64,000 bases of DNA from CAWINX01 sp963702055 (GCA_963702055.1 OY969702.1:2170001-2234000), one strand, 5' to 3'; numbered from the stretch's first letter, positions 49,266 through 58,068 are shown. The notes: a model not told the origin generated them from the sequence alone. Translations and numbers: made by a program.

Positions 49266-52200
49266 ATGACGGCCCCGCCCACAACCAAGTTCCCCGCGAC
49301 GGACAGGGTCAGTCCCGAGTCGAGAGGGGTTCCTGCGGCGAGCGCCGGACCAAGCGGCGCGAGGACGCAGGTCGCCCGAGTAGCAGCGCTACTCGGGCGA
49401 CTGAGGACAAAGCGCCGCGCCGTGTCCGCCGCCGCCGCAGGGGCGGCTATCGCGATGGGGCTGGCCCTGCCCGTCGGCGCCCAAGCGGCCCAGCCGACCC
49501 TCGGCGCGGTCTCGGCAACCGACATCCAGGGCGTCTCGGCCCTGCTGAAGGGAACCGTCGACCCGGGCGGGGAGCCGACCACCTACTGGTTCGAGTACGG
49601 GACCGCGGCCAACTTCGTTGGCGCCGCCAAAACTACGGTCACCTCAGTCGGCTCGGGCAGCGCCGCCCAGCCCGCCCGCGCCGCGATTTCCGGCCTCGCT
49701 CCCAACACCCTCTACCACTACCGCCTGGCGGCGACCAACAACTCAGGCTCGCCGCCTCCCGCCACGGGCACCTTCACCACCACTCAGGGCTTCGGCTTCA
49801 AAGCGGGCGCCGCCGGCTTCGCCGCGGTCGTCCGCGCCGACGGCGGTTCCACCACCACCCAGGCCGGCTCCCACCCCTACCAGCTCGACTTCACGGTCGG
49901 GCTCAAGCAGGGCGGCGAGTTCGAGGGCCAGCCCGGCGTCGCCTTCCCCGATGGCGATCTGCGCGACCTGCGCATCGACATGCCCGCCGGATTACTGGTC
50001 AACCCCTCGGCGCTGCCCAAGTGCAGCCTCGATCAGTTCCACACCGCCCGCAACTCCCCCTTTGAGACCAGCCTCTCGGGGGAGAGCTGTCCCGACAACA
50101 CCCAGGTCGGCACGATCGAGGTGAAGACCAGCCTCGGCGGCGGGCAGACACGCCGCTTCGGCCTCTTCAGCCTCGACCCCGGTCCCGGCGTCCCCGCCCA
50201 GCTCGGCGCCTCCCCCTTCGGCGAGCCGATCGTCCTCGACGCCGATCTGCGCGCCGGGTCGGACGGCTCCTACGCGCTCACCCTCGAGGCGAGCAATTTC
50301 CCCCAGACGCTCGACGTCTCCGGCATAAACGTGTCGCTGTGGGGGACCCCGGGGGGCGCTTCCCACAACGGCGAACGGGGCAACTGCCTGAACGAAGCCG
50401 AGCCCGACTTTCCCTGGGCCAAATGCTCGCCGAGCGGCAGCGCGCTCGCCTACCTGACCATGCCCGCCGGCTGCGCGGCCTCGCTTTCCTTTACCGCCAC
50501 CGCCGACGCCTGGCAACAGCCGGCCGAGGTCTCCTCCTCGAGCCAGGCGGGCGCGGTCGGCTCCTGCACGACCCTTCCCTTCGCCCCCCAGCTACAGGCC
50601 TACCTGACCACCGCCAAGGCCTCCTCGGGCAGCGGCTACAACTTCCAGCTCGTCAACGACAGCGGCGGGCTTACCGACCCCTCCCAACGCGCTCCCTCGC
50701 CGGCCAAGACCGCCGTTGTGGCGCTGCCCGCGGGGGTGACGATCAACCCCTCGGTTGGAGCGGGACTTGGGGTCTGCACGCCGGGCCAGTACGCCCTTGA
50801 GACCGCGACCTCAAACCCGGGAGACGGCTGTCCCAATGCCGCCAAGATCGGCGACTTCGACGTGCGCTCACCGATCTTCGACAACCAGTGGCTCGACGGC
50901 GGGATCTACCTCGCCCAGCCCTATGACAACCCGTTCAACTCGCTGGTCGCCGTCTACCTGGTGGCGAGGCTCCCCGACAGAGGCGTCCTGGTCAAGCTGG
51001 CCGGCAAGATCCTCCCCGACCCGAGCACGGGAACCCTGACCGCGACCTTCGACGGCCTGCCCCAGCTCCCCTACACCGATCTCAACCTCACCTTCCGTCC
51101 CGGCCAGCGCCCCTTCGTGATCAGCCCGGCCGCCTGCGGTGCCGCCACCACCCTGACCGATATGACTCCCTGGTCGGGAGGCGCGATCACCCACACATCC
51201 ACCGCCTCCCAGATCACCACCGGCGTCGACGCCGGGCCCTGCCCGAGCGCCTCGCCGCCCTTTGCCCCGGGCGTGGTGGCCGGCGGCGTCAACTCAAACG
51301 TCAACTCCTACACCCCCTACTTCGTCCACCTGACTCGCCAGGACACCGAGCAGGAGATCACCTCCTACTCGCTGGTCCTGCCGGAGGGGATCACCGGCAA
51401 ACTGGCCGGCATCCCCTTCTGCTCAGACGCGGCGATCGCGGCGGCAAGGTCAAGGAGCGGCACGGCGGAGGCGGCAAGCCCCTCCTGCCCGGAGTCGAGC
51501 TTGGTCGGCCATGTGCTCACGGGCTACGGAGTGGGCAGCGCCCTCACCTACACCACCGGCAAGATCTACCTCGCCGGCCCCTATAACGGCCAACCCTTAT
51601 CGGTGGTCTTCATCAACCCGGCGACGGTGGGTCCCTTCGACCTCGGCACCGTGGTGATCCGCTCCGCCTTCTCGGTCAACGAGCACACCGCTCAGTTGCA
51701 GATCGACCGCTCGGCCTCCGATGCGATCCCCCACATCATCGGCGGCATCCCCCTGCACCTCAGGGACGTCCGCATATATATGGACCGCCCCCAGTTCACC
51801 CACAACCCGTCGAGCTGCGCCGCCTCGCAGCTGGTCTCCACCCTGGGCGGCTCAGGCGCCAACTTCGCCACCGCCGCCGATGACAGCCTCTCCACCGCGA
51901 CCTCCTTCTTCCAGCTGCTCAACTGCCGAACCTTGGGCTTCAAGCCGAAGCTGGGCGTCCAGCTCAAGGGCGGCACGAAGCGAAATGGCCACCCGCAGCT
52001 GACCGCGACCTTCGCCTCGCGGGGGGCGACCGACACCAACCTGAAGGAGATTTCGGTGACGATCCCCCACCAGGAGTTCCTCGCCCAAAACCATATCCGC
52101 GGGATCTGCACCAGGGCGCAGTTCGAGTCGAAGACCTGTCCCGCCAACTCGATCTACGGCCGCGCGCAGGCCGACACGCCGCTCTTCGACAACCCGCTTA

Positions 52201-52595
52201 CCGGCAACGTCTACCTGCGCTCGGCGCCGGGCAGAAAACTCCCCGACCTGGTCGCCGACCTCTACTCCGGTGCGGTTCGCATTGTCGTCGAGGGCAACAT
52301 CGGCCCGGCAAAGGGCGGGATCCGTGCCCTCTTCAAGAACCTCCCCGACGAGCCGGTCGACCGCTTCACGATGACGCTGTTCGGTGGCGGACGGGGCCTC
52401 TTGGTCAACTCGGCAGACATCTGCGCCCGCCCGCCGGTCTCCGACGTCGAGGCCCAGGGCCAGACCAACCTCGGCTACATCTTCACCACCAAGCTGCGCG
52501 GGCAGTGCCACAAGCACAGGGCGCGGCACAAGAAGCATCACAAGCGCCATCACCGCAGAAAGCACGCCCGGCACCACAAGCGAGGTGGGCGATGA
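49266..52595 (+). CDS. Exported surface protein 4 (paralogue of protein 2, basic tail)
   Basis: A 1109-aa protein. Its first about 58 codons are largely supplied by palindromic element copy C, which encodes the basic n-region (ARTQVARVAALLGRLRTKRRA) before the hydrophobic core (AAAAGAAIAMGLALPVGAQAA). An FN3-like unit (SALLKGTVDPGGEPTTYWFEYG) and beta modules as in protein 2 follow (GACTPGQ/GLGVCTPGQYAL, YLAQPYDNPFNSLVAVYL, GIPFCSDAAIAAARS). The tail is about 30 residues of Lys/His/Arg with one Cys. It overlaps the next gene by ATGA. The start codon is uncertain because the upstream region is the element. Confidence 0.78.
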   Translation: MTAPPTTKFPATDRVSPESRGVPAASAGPSGARTQVARVAALLGRLRTKRRAVSAAAAGAAIAMGLALPVGAQAAQPTLGAVSATDIQGVSALLKGTVDPGGEPTTYWFEYGTAANFVGAAKTTVTSVGSGSAAQPARAAISGLAPNTLYHYRLAATNNSGSPPPATGTFTTTQGFGFKAGAAGFAAVVRADGGSTTTQAGSHPYQLDFTVGLKQGGEFEGQPGVAFPDGDLRDLRIDMPAGLLVNPSALPKCSLDQFHTARNSPFETSLSGESCPDNTQVGTIEVKTSLGGGQTRRFGLFSLDPGPGVPAQLGASPFGEPIVLDADLRAGSDGSYALTLEASNFPQTLDVSGINVSLWGTPGGASHNGERGNCLNEAEPDFPWAKCSPSGSALAYLTMPAGCAASLSFTATADAWQQPAEVSSSSQAGAVGSCTTLPFAPQLQAYLTTAKASSGSGYNFQLVNDSGGLTDPSQRAPSPAKTAVVALPAGVTINPSVGAGLGVCTPGQYALETATSNPGDGCPNAAKIGDFDVRSPIFDNQWLDGGIYLAQPYDNPFNSLVAVYLVARLPDRGVLVKLAGKILPDPSTGTLTATFDGLPQLPYTDLNLTFRPGQRPFVISPAACGAATTLTDMTPWSGGAITHTSTASQITTGVDAGPCPSASPPFAPGVVAGGVNSNVNSYTPYFVHLTRQDTEQEITSYSLVLPEGITGKLAGIPFCSDAAIAAARSRSGTAEAASPSCPESSLVGHVLTGYGVGSALTYTTGKIYLAGPYNGQPLSVVFINPATVGPFDLGTVVIRSAFSVNEHTAQLQIDRSASDAIPHIIGGIPLHLRDVRIYMDRPQFTHNPSSCAASQLVSTLGGSGANFATAADDSLSTATSFFQLLNCRTLGFKPKLGVQLKGGTKRNGHPQLTATFASRGATDTNLKEISVTIPHQEFLAQNHIRGICTRAQFESKTCPANSIYGRAQADTPLFDNPLTGNVYLRSAPGRKLPDLVADLYSGAVRIVVEGNIGPAKGGIRALFKNLPDEPVDRFTMTLFGGGRGLLVNSADICARPPVSDVEAQGQTNLGYIFTTKLRGQCHKHRARHKKHHKRHHRRKHARHHKRGGR
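49332..49441 (+). repeat. Interspersed palindromic element, copy C (inside a coding region)
   Basis: Outer arms CCTGCGGCG (49332-49340) and CGCCGCAGG (49433-49441). Inside: GGCGAGCGCCGGACCAAGCG, GCGAGGACGCAGG, a 14-bp hairpin GTCGCCCGAGTAGC/GCTACTCGGGCGAC (49371-49398), then TGAGGAC and TCCGCCGCCGCCGCAGGGG. All blocks match copies D and E; the hairpin CCCGAGTAGC matches copy A's CCCGAATAGC. Confidence 0.8.
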
Positions 52596-54046
52596 GGAGG
52601 TTCGGGGTGAAGAGGGTCCTGCCGAGGGTGCTCTGTGCGGCTGCGCTGGCGTTTGGACTGGGTGTCGCGCCGTCGGCGCAGGCCGCCTTCCCCGAGCCGG
52701 ACTTCGTCTTCTTCGCCAGCCAGAACGCGCAGCCCGGCGGAGACTTCAGCGGTCCCTGCGGCCTCGCCGTCGACGTCTCCGGTCGTTTCTACGTCGCCGA
52801 CTACTACCACCACGCCGTCGACGTCTACAACCCAAACCACACCTACGTCAGCCGGCTCAAAAACGAGGACCCGCTCGACGGCCCCTGCGGCTTGGCGCTC
52901 GACGTCTCCAACAACCTCTACGTCAACAACTACCACCGCAACGTGGCCAAATTCGGGCCCACCTCGGCCTTCACCCCCGGCCCGATCTTCGATACCGACA
53001 CCCCGACCGGAGTCGCGGTCGATCAGACAACCGGAAACGTCTACGTAAACGACCGCACCTACATCGCGGTCTATGACTCGACCGGCGCGCCGGTGCTCGA
53101 CGGGCTCGACCCGAAACAGATCGGCGTCGGATCGCTCGGCGACGGCTACGGCCTGGCAATCTCCCAATTTGCCGGCACGTTTGGCCGCCTCTACGTGCCC
53201 GACGCCTCGACCGACACGGTCAAGGTCTATGACTCCGCAACCGGAGCTTCCCTCCCGGCGATCGCCAAGCCGGGTGGCTTCGGCTCCCTGCGCGACTCCG
53301 CCGTCGCCGTCGACCGAGTGACGGGCGAGGTCTACGTCGCCGACACCCTCGGCTCGCAGTACTCCGAGCACCCGCAGGCGACGATCTGGGTCTTCTCCAG
53401 CACCGGCGTCTACGAGGGCCGCCTCAAGTACAACGTCGTCGACGGCGCCCCACCCGGCCTTGCGGTCGACAACTCCGCCGGCGCCAACCAGGGCCGCGTC
53501 TACGTCACCTCCGGCAACACCGACCAGGCGAGCGTCTACGCCTATCCGCCCGGCTCGGCGACCAGCGCCTCCGCTCCGGCCGCCTTCTCACTGGCGATGG
53601 GCACCAGTGGAAGCGGGGGAGGGGCGATCACCGCAAGCTCGCCGGCGCCGATCGACTGCACCGCGTCCTGCGATACACAGATCCGCTCCGGCGCGGTGGT
53701 CGACCTCAGCGCCGACCCGGACCCGAACTCCACCTTCACCGGCTGGTCCGGCGAGGGCTGCTCGGGGGGCGGTGAATGCACGGTGACTATGGACGAGGCG
53801 AAGTCGGTCAGCGCTGAGTTCGAGGTGGCGCAGGGGAACAACCCCCCCGCCGGCAGCGGAGCCGGCGCGGCAGCCGCCACTAAGCCCTCGACTCCGCTGA
53901 CGCGTTCCCTCCCCGCCAAGCGCACGCGCCATCGCGCCAGGCGCCACCATCACCGGCGTCCTCACGCGAAGCGCCGCCACCACCACAAGCGCCGCCACGC
54001 GGGGCGCCGTCACCGCGCCCGCCATCGTCACGGGCGTCATCGTTAG
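52592..54046 (+). CDS. Exported surface protein 5 (NHL propeller plus InlB B-repeat-like domain, basic tail)
   Basis: A 484-aa protein starting at ATG 52592 (ATGA overlap). Signal peptide VLCAAALAFGLGVAPSAQAA. NHL-type blades follow (PCGLAVDVSGRFYVADYYHHAVDVY, PTGVAVDQTTGNVYVNDRTYIAVY, SAVAVDRVTGEVYVADT), then a domain with STFTGWSGEGCSGGGECTVTMDEAKSVSAEF, matching the divergent InlB B-repeat/Bacterial repeat pattern. The last about 45 residues are Arg/His-rich with few Lys. Last of the five tail proteins. Confidence 0.8.
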   Translation: MRRFGVKRVLPRVLCAAALAFGLGVAPSAQAAFPEPDFVFFASQNAQPGGDFSGPCGLAVDVSGRFYVADYYHHAVDVYNPNHTYVSRLKNEDPLDGPCGLALDVSNNLYVNNYHRNVAKFGPTSAFTPGPIFDTDTPTGVAVDQTTGNVYVNDRTYIAVYDSTGAPVLDGLDPKQIGVGSLGDGYGLAISQFAGTFGRLYVPDASTDTVKVYDSATGASLPAIAKPGGFGSLRDSAVAVDRVTGEVYVADTLGSQYSEHPQATIWVFSSTGVYEGRLKYNVVDGAPPGLAVDNSAGANQGRVYVTSGNTDQASVYAYPPGSATSASAPAAFSLAMGTSGSGGGAITASSPAPIDCTASCDTQIRSGAVVDLSADPDPNSTFTGWSGEGCSGGGECTVTMDEAKSVSAEFEVAQGNNPPAGSGAGAAAATKPSTPLTRSLPAKRTRHRARRHHHRRPHAKRRHHHKRRHAGRRHRARHRHGRHR

Positions 54047-54099
54047 ATTTGCCATTGGGATCCGACAAAACCGCGAAATGTCCCGTCCGGGAGAGTCAG

Positions 54100-54882
54100 A
54101 TGAGACAGAGATTCGCGCCTAAAACCCCGATCGCGATCGCCGCCGCGGCCGCCCTGGCCCTCGCCGGCTGCGGCGGCGGGGGAAGCTCGACGACGAGCGG
54201 CGGCGTCACCCTCACCGGCGCCGGCGGTGCGACGACGACGATCGACACCACCAAGCTCTCCCCACAGCAGCAGAAGAGACTCGAGCAGCTGCGCCAGAAA
54301 GCTGGGCAGTTGAAAAAGAAGGCCGAGGAGAAGGCCAGGGGAAGCGGCTCCGGCGGCGGCAACTCGGCCGAGGTCCCGTTCAAGCAGCCGAGCGGCTCGA
54401 CCCCGACCGGCGCCGCCGCCCTCCCCAACCAGGGGACGAAGCGGGTCGCCCCCGGGGTCCCCACCGCCAAGGGTGGCGACAACAGCATTCAGGAATACGG
54501 GGTCGAGGGCCCCAGCTCCGACCGGGTGCGGGCCGCGCGGGTCCTCCAGGCCTACCTCAACGCCCGCGTTGAGCACCAGTGGGGCGTCGCCTGCTCCTAC
54601 ATGACCGCGGCGATCAGGCAGCAACTGGCGCAGCTTGCCAGCCAGGGAGGCAAGGGCGGCTCCCTCGACTGCGCCGAGGCGATGCGCGGCCTCACCGCGG
54701 GGGTGCCGGAGAAGGCGCTGCGCAGCGCCGCCGACATCGACGTGCTCAGCATGCGGATCCAGGGCGGCCGGTCCTTCCTCATATACAAGGACGGGGCGGG
54801 GACGCCCACGGCGATGCCGATGGGCCGCGAGGGCGGCGCCTGGAAGGTCGGCGCGATCGCCGGCAGCCCCCTGCTGCTCTAA
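54100..54882 (+). CDS. Lipoprotein, unknown function
   Basis: A 260-aa protein with a lipobox (ALALAGC, Cys23) followed by Gly/Ser/Thr-rich linker and a short coiled coil (QQQKRLEQLRQKAGQLKKKAEEKA). A globular C-terminal half (RVLQAYLNARVEHQWGVACSYMTAAIRQQLAQLA) resembles small stress- or cell-wall-associated lipoproteins. The ATG at 54100 gives the standard signal. It lies 53 bases after surface protein 5 and may be the operon's last gene. Confidence 0.75.
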   Translation: MRQRFAPKTPIAIAAAAALALAGCGGGGSSTTSGGVTLTGAGGATTTIDTTKLSPQQQKRLEQLRQKAGQLKKKAEEKARGSGSGGGNSAEVPFKQPSGSTPTGAAALPNQGTKRVAPGVPTAKGGDNSIQEYGVEGPSSDRVRAARVLQAYLNARVEHQWGVACSYMTAAIRQQLAQLASQGGKGGSLDCAEAMRGLTAGVPEKALRSAADIDVLSMRIQGGRSFLIYKDGAGTPTAMPMGREGGAWKVGAIAGSPLLL

Positions 54883-54893
54883 CCCGCCGAGCC

Positions 54894-54995
54894 CTACATC
54901 TTCTCCTGCGCCGCCTCCGGCCCCGGGTAGGGCAGCACCGCGAAGTACATGAGCGAGGGCACCAGCGAGGCGAGGTCGTCGAGCTCGTCGCGGTC
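54894..54995 (-). pseudogene. TetR C-terminal relic 1, part 1
   Basis: On the minus strand this encodes DRDELDDLASLVPSLMYFAVLPYPGPEAA up to a TAG stop. It looks like the end of a TetR-family ligand domain. The preceding residues are interrupted at 54996 by element copy D and continue at 55233 as GVIGGIESLLYSRL. No DNA-binding domain is left. Confidence 0.6.
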
Positions 54996-55232
54996 AGAGC
55001 CTGTCTCAAGGCTCCGCGCGGGCGGCTGGCGAGCGCCGCCGGCAAGTCGTCGCGGAGCGAGCGTCGCAATCTGATTCTTCCGCGAGCGGGAGCGACGGCG
55101 TAGCCATTTGTGGAGAGCGATGCAAGGACGCAAGGGGCGGCCAATGCTGGGTGCATTGCCGACCCCGAGGACGCCGCAGCGCGAAGCGTCCGCCGCCGCC
55201 AGGGGTGTGTGGGGAGCCTTGAGACAGGTTCT
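54996..55232 (+). repeat. Interspersed palindromic element, copy D (inserted in a TetR relic)
   Basis: Bounded by AGAGCCTGTCTCAAGGCTCC (54996-55015) and its near-perfect complement (55213-55232, one mismatch). Inside: GGCTGGCGAGCGCCG, GAGCGATGCAAGGACGCA, a hairpin with arms GGTCGGCAATGCA-like, GAGGACGCCGC and GCGTCCGCCGCCGCCAGGGG. Relative to copy E it has about 70 extra bases between the first two blocks (about 55040-55115). Confidence 0.85.
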
Positions 55233-55330
55233 CAAGGCGGGAGTAGAGCAGGGACTCGATGCCGCCGATCACGCCGGCGGGGGTGAGGCCGGAGGCGGGG
55301 CACGCCCTCACGCTATCGAGCGATCGCCCT
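55233..55330 (-). pseudogene. TetR C-terminal relic 1, part 2
   Basis: The minus strand reads ACPASGLTPAGVIGGIESLLYSRL into the element arm. The frame has a stop a few codons upstream, so the N-terminal DNA-binding half is lost. Together with 54894-54995 it reconstructs about 55 residues of one TetR ligand domain. Confidence 0.6.
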
Positions 55331-55598
55331 GATGCCGATCAGGCCTCCCCGGCTCAACCCACCGCCCCGACCGGATCGACGCAATCACCCCGACGAGGCC
55401 GCCCATCACTGGGGGTGTACCTGAGAACACACAAGAGCCGTGAACCAGCCGCTTAAGGGTCAATCAATATGACCGTAAGGCATTTGCACAAGAAAATTCG
55501 ATAGGTTTGGCAATCGACTGTGGTATGTGGAGGAACCATCGCAGTTGCGGCGCTGCCGCACTTCGCAATCGACAGTTCGACTACACCCGAGAAACTAA
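55331..55598. other. Left border of the lower-GC islet
   Basis: 268 bases without a convincing gene. GC falls sharply after about 55430 (for example AATCAATATGACCG, AAGAAAATTCGATAGG). Two copies of a CAATCGAC segment occur (near 55512 and 55567). It is likely the promoter region of the 592-aa membrane protein. Confidence 0.5.
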
Positions 55599-57377
55599 AT
55601 GCGCCGGAACAAAAAGTCTCCAATAGACTTGGTCCCCTCTGCCGACGGGCACGGACGGCGGCCGTGTGAAGACAGCGAGGTCGCTTGGCAGTACTTGCTG
55701 CCAGAGGCCCGAATGCGCCGATGGGTTGAAACCGTCGAAATCCGCAACTTTCGTAATTTCCATCGGGAGATCACGATTGACTTCAGCCTTCCCAGCATCG
55801 CCTGTGAAGGCACGAGATGGATGATGCCTACGGCCTTTCTTTCAAAGAAGCCAGTTGCACCCGATTTGGAGGTGCGGGACTTCTCCGGAGGGGCGATCTC
55901 GGTTCCAACCAAGCCCGAAAATATGGCAATGACCTTTGCCGCCCTGGAGCATCTTGGTAAGACTGGGGCAATCAACCTCCATGCAATTCCCGAACTAGAG
56001 GGTTTGGTGCATCAGGTCATTTTCGGCGATCTTTTCGAAGCTCGGGTCGCGCGGCTTCTCGCGGTGAAAGCAATGGACCCGGAAGATGTTCTGCTCGGAC
56101 GGCTACTCCATGGACTCGAGGATCAGTTTTTGCTTTGGATTCCGGTCAGCGGAGATCCTGGCTGTGATCAACAGGTCCAGATCTCTAGACGGGGACGGGT
56201 CAATCGAAATCAACTAATTCCCCGGCGGCGTGTTTGGGAGCGGCGACAGGTGCAGACTGCTCTTGGCCTCATCAATGTTGAGTGGTTTCCTCCGAGCGGG
56301 CGACGACAGTTTCAGCCTCGTGTCGCCTTACAACGTTTTCAGCGCATCCTCGGACTCGCGCCGATGGAGTTTCAGCACGAGATAACCGAAGCGCACCGCT
56401 TTTTCAGTTTTCACCTTCGAGTCTTGGCGCCGGACGGCCTTCTCATCCGCGATGTGGGTATGGACGTCCCCAAACCAGGAGAAGAGGAAGACCCCGACTC
56501 CGCAATGGAGGAACTTAACGACGGGCCGGGGGTTCTCTGCCAGGGGCTAGATACGGAGATGGCGCATCTCCATTTCTCCAAGTCAGACAATCCAACCTAC
56601 GTTTTGGGTTTGATTGAGTTTGGGATTCGCACCAGCGTGACTTCGCTGTGGGCAACGGCTGTCGTATTCACGAGCTGTGTCCTCTGGGCAATGCATCGTC
56701 TAGCCCCGCCAGAGTTCATCTTAAATGGCCACCTGGAGGCTACGGTCGCCATCCTGCTTGTCGGTCCGAGTTTGGCTGCGGCGTGGGCTATCAGGGAAGA
56801 CACAGAAGTAGTGGACGCCCAAATATGGGGCGCACGATCGCTGCTGTTCGTTTCCGCAGGCCTTGCAGTTGCGACCGCACTTAGCTTCGACGGCTTCAGT
56901 CCGTTTCACCTGGAGACTGATCAGGCCGTTGAAATCTATGCGTCGCTCAGTTACGGGGTGTCGGCGTTGATCGTTGCGGGTTGGGTGCTAACCCGGGAAA
57001 CCTCATGGTTTGTATATCGCAAGGTACTCACCACAGGGAGACGCAATCTCACCACAACCGCTGCAGCGGTTGTGGTCGGCCTTGTCGTGGTTGCTCACGA
57101 GGGCCTTCACAATCGACTTGTCGGGGCCGCACTGCTAGCGGCCGGCATGGCGCTTGGTTCCGTTGCCGCCCACCCAGGAGGTGCCAGTACGACCTATCAG
57201 CGAGGGCGTGCACCCTTTTTGGCAGCCCTAGGCGCTATCGGGATGCTATTTGGCGCTGGATACTTCCTCGGCTTCTACGAGAGCCTTCTTCGGCCGTCTG
57301 TATTCCGGGACGCCTTTCTTAGCTACGAGGGCCTGATCTTGCTGGCGACCCTGGTCCAATATGTCCGGTCTGACTGA
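55599..57377 (+). CDS. Multi-TM protein of unknown function in a lower-GC islet
   Basis: A 592-aa protein. The first about 340 residues are soluble, starting with RRNKKSPIDLVPSADG and a later WVETVEIRNFRNFHREITIDF. The rest holds about eight hydrophobic helices (for example ATAVVFTSCVLWAM, AGLAVATALSF, FLAALGAIGMLFGAGYFLGF). Codon use differs clearly from neighbours, with more A/T at third positions. No ribosome site is obvious; ATG 55713 is a later choice. No family recognised. It sits between direct repeats, so horizontal acquisition is likely. Confidence 0.7.
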   Translation: MRRNKKSPIDLVPSADGHGRRPCEDSEVAWQYLLPEARMRRWVETVEIRNFRNFHREITIDFSLPSIACEGTRWMMPTAFLSKKPVAPDLEVRDFSGGAISVPTKPENMAMTFAALEHLGKTGAINLHAIPELEGLVHQVIFGDLFEARVARLLAVKAMDPEDVLLGRLLHGLEDQFLLWIPVSGDPGCDQQVQISRRGRVNRNQLIPRRRVWERRQVQTALGLINVEWFPPSGRRQFQPRVALQRFQRILGLAPMEFQHEITEAHRFFSFHLRVLAPDGLLIRDVGMDVPKPGEEEDPDSAMEELNDGPGVLCQGLDTEMAHLHFSKSDNPTYVLGLIEFGIRTSVTSLWATAVVFTSCVLWAMHRLAPPEFILNGHLEATVAILLVGPSLAAAWAIREDTEVVDAQIWGARSLLFVSAGLAVATALSFDGFSPFHLETDQAVEIYASLSYGVSALIVAGWVLTRETSWFVYRKVLTTGRRNLTTTAAAVVVGLVVVAHEGLHNRLVGAALLAAGMALGSVAAHPGGASTTYQRGRAPFLAALGAIGMLFGAGYFLGFYESLLRPSVFRDAFLSYEGLILLATLVQYVRSD

Positions 57378-57433
57378 TCTAAGCGCGATTGTGATTAAAG
57401 AAACTTTCATCGTTTGCCGATGTTTAAGCTTGC

Positions 57434-57670
57434 ATGAGCGCAAGCAGAGGGGATAAGATTCCACCAGTGAGCCAGGAGCCAGTCCCTGACGCCACAATCG
57501 GACCGCCTAAGTGCGCGGGTCCGGATTTTTTCCTTCCCCCTCGGGCGGCCAATAATCTTGATGCGGCCAAAATTCGCATTGTTGGTGTCGGCGCCGAAGT
57601 CGAGCCGCAACCGGCCGGGCAGGCCGATCGTCTGCGTCAAGTGATCAGATCGCTGTTCGCGCAGGACTGA
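57434..57670 (+). CDS. Hypothetical small protein
   Basis: A 78-aa ORF (MSASRGDKIPPVSQEP...) in the islet, with mixed composition and no ribosome site. The ATG sits in a GCTTGC/GCAAGC hairpin. The end (ADRLRQVIRSLFAQD) is helix-like. Could be a gene or chance ORF. Confidence 0.3.
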   Translation: MSASRGDKIPPVSQEPVPDATIGPPKCAGPDFFLPPRAANNLDAAKIRIVGVGAEVEPQPAGQADRLRQVIRSLFAQD

Positions 57671-57784
57671 CAACGACCATTCGCCCGCTGCCTTGAAGGG
57701 GCACCTAGATCTCCGGCCAGATCCAGGTGCAGTTCGCTCTTCTCAGGGCTGCAGGGGAGCGATGTCTGTCGCCTCGCGCGCGTT

Positions 57785-57902
57785 TCAGCCCGTAGAGGCC
57801 TGCATCTCCTCGTTTGCGGCCTCCGGGTCCAGGTAGGGCAGCACCGCGAAAGTACATCAGCGAGGGGACGAGGGAGGCGAGGTCGTCGAGCTCGTCGCGG
57901 TC
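57785..57902 (-). pseudogene. TetR C-terminal relic 2, part 1 (frameshifted)
   Basis: Same coding as relic 1 (DRDELDDLASLVPSLMYF...), but one extra T in a T run (near 57850) breaks the frame. After correction it reads AVLPYLDPEAANEEMQASTG to a stop at 57785. It ends at element copy E. Confidence 0.65.
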
Positions 57903-58068
57903 AGAGCCTGTCTCAAGGCTCCGCGCGGGCGGCTGGCGAGCGCCGGACCGAGCGATGCAAGGACGCAAGGGGTCGGCCAATGCTGGGTGCATTGCCGACC
58001 CCGAGGACGCCGCAGCGGGAAGCGTCCGCCGCCGCCAGGGGTGTGTGGGGAGCCTTGAGACAGGCTCT
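57903..58068 (+). repeat. Interspersed palindromic element, copy E (inserted in a TetR relic)
   Basis: Perfect 20-bp terminal inverted repeats AGAGCCTGTCTCAAGGCTCC (57903-57922) and complement (58049-58068). Inside: GGCTGGCGAGCGCCGGACC, GAGCGATGCAAGGACGCAAG, hairpin GGTCGGCCAATGC/GCATTGCCGACC with loop TGGGT, CGAGGACGCCGCAGC, GCGTCCGCCGCCGCCAGGGG. This is the cleanest copy, 166 bp long. Confidence 0.9.
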
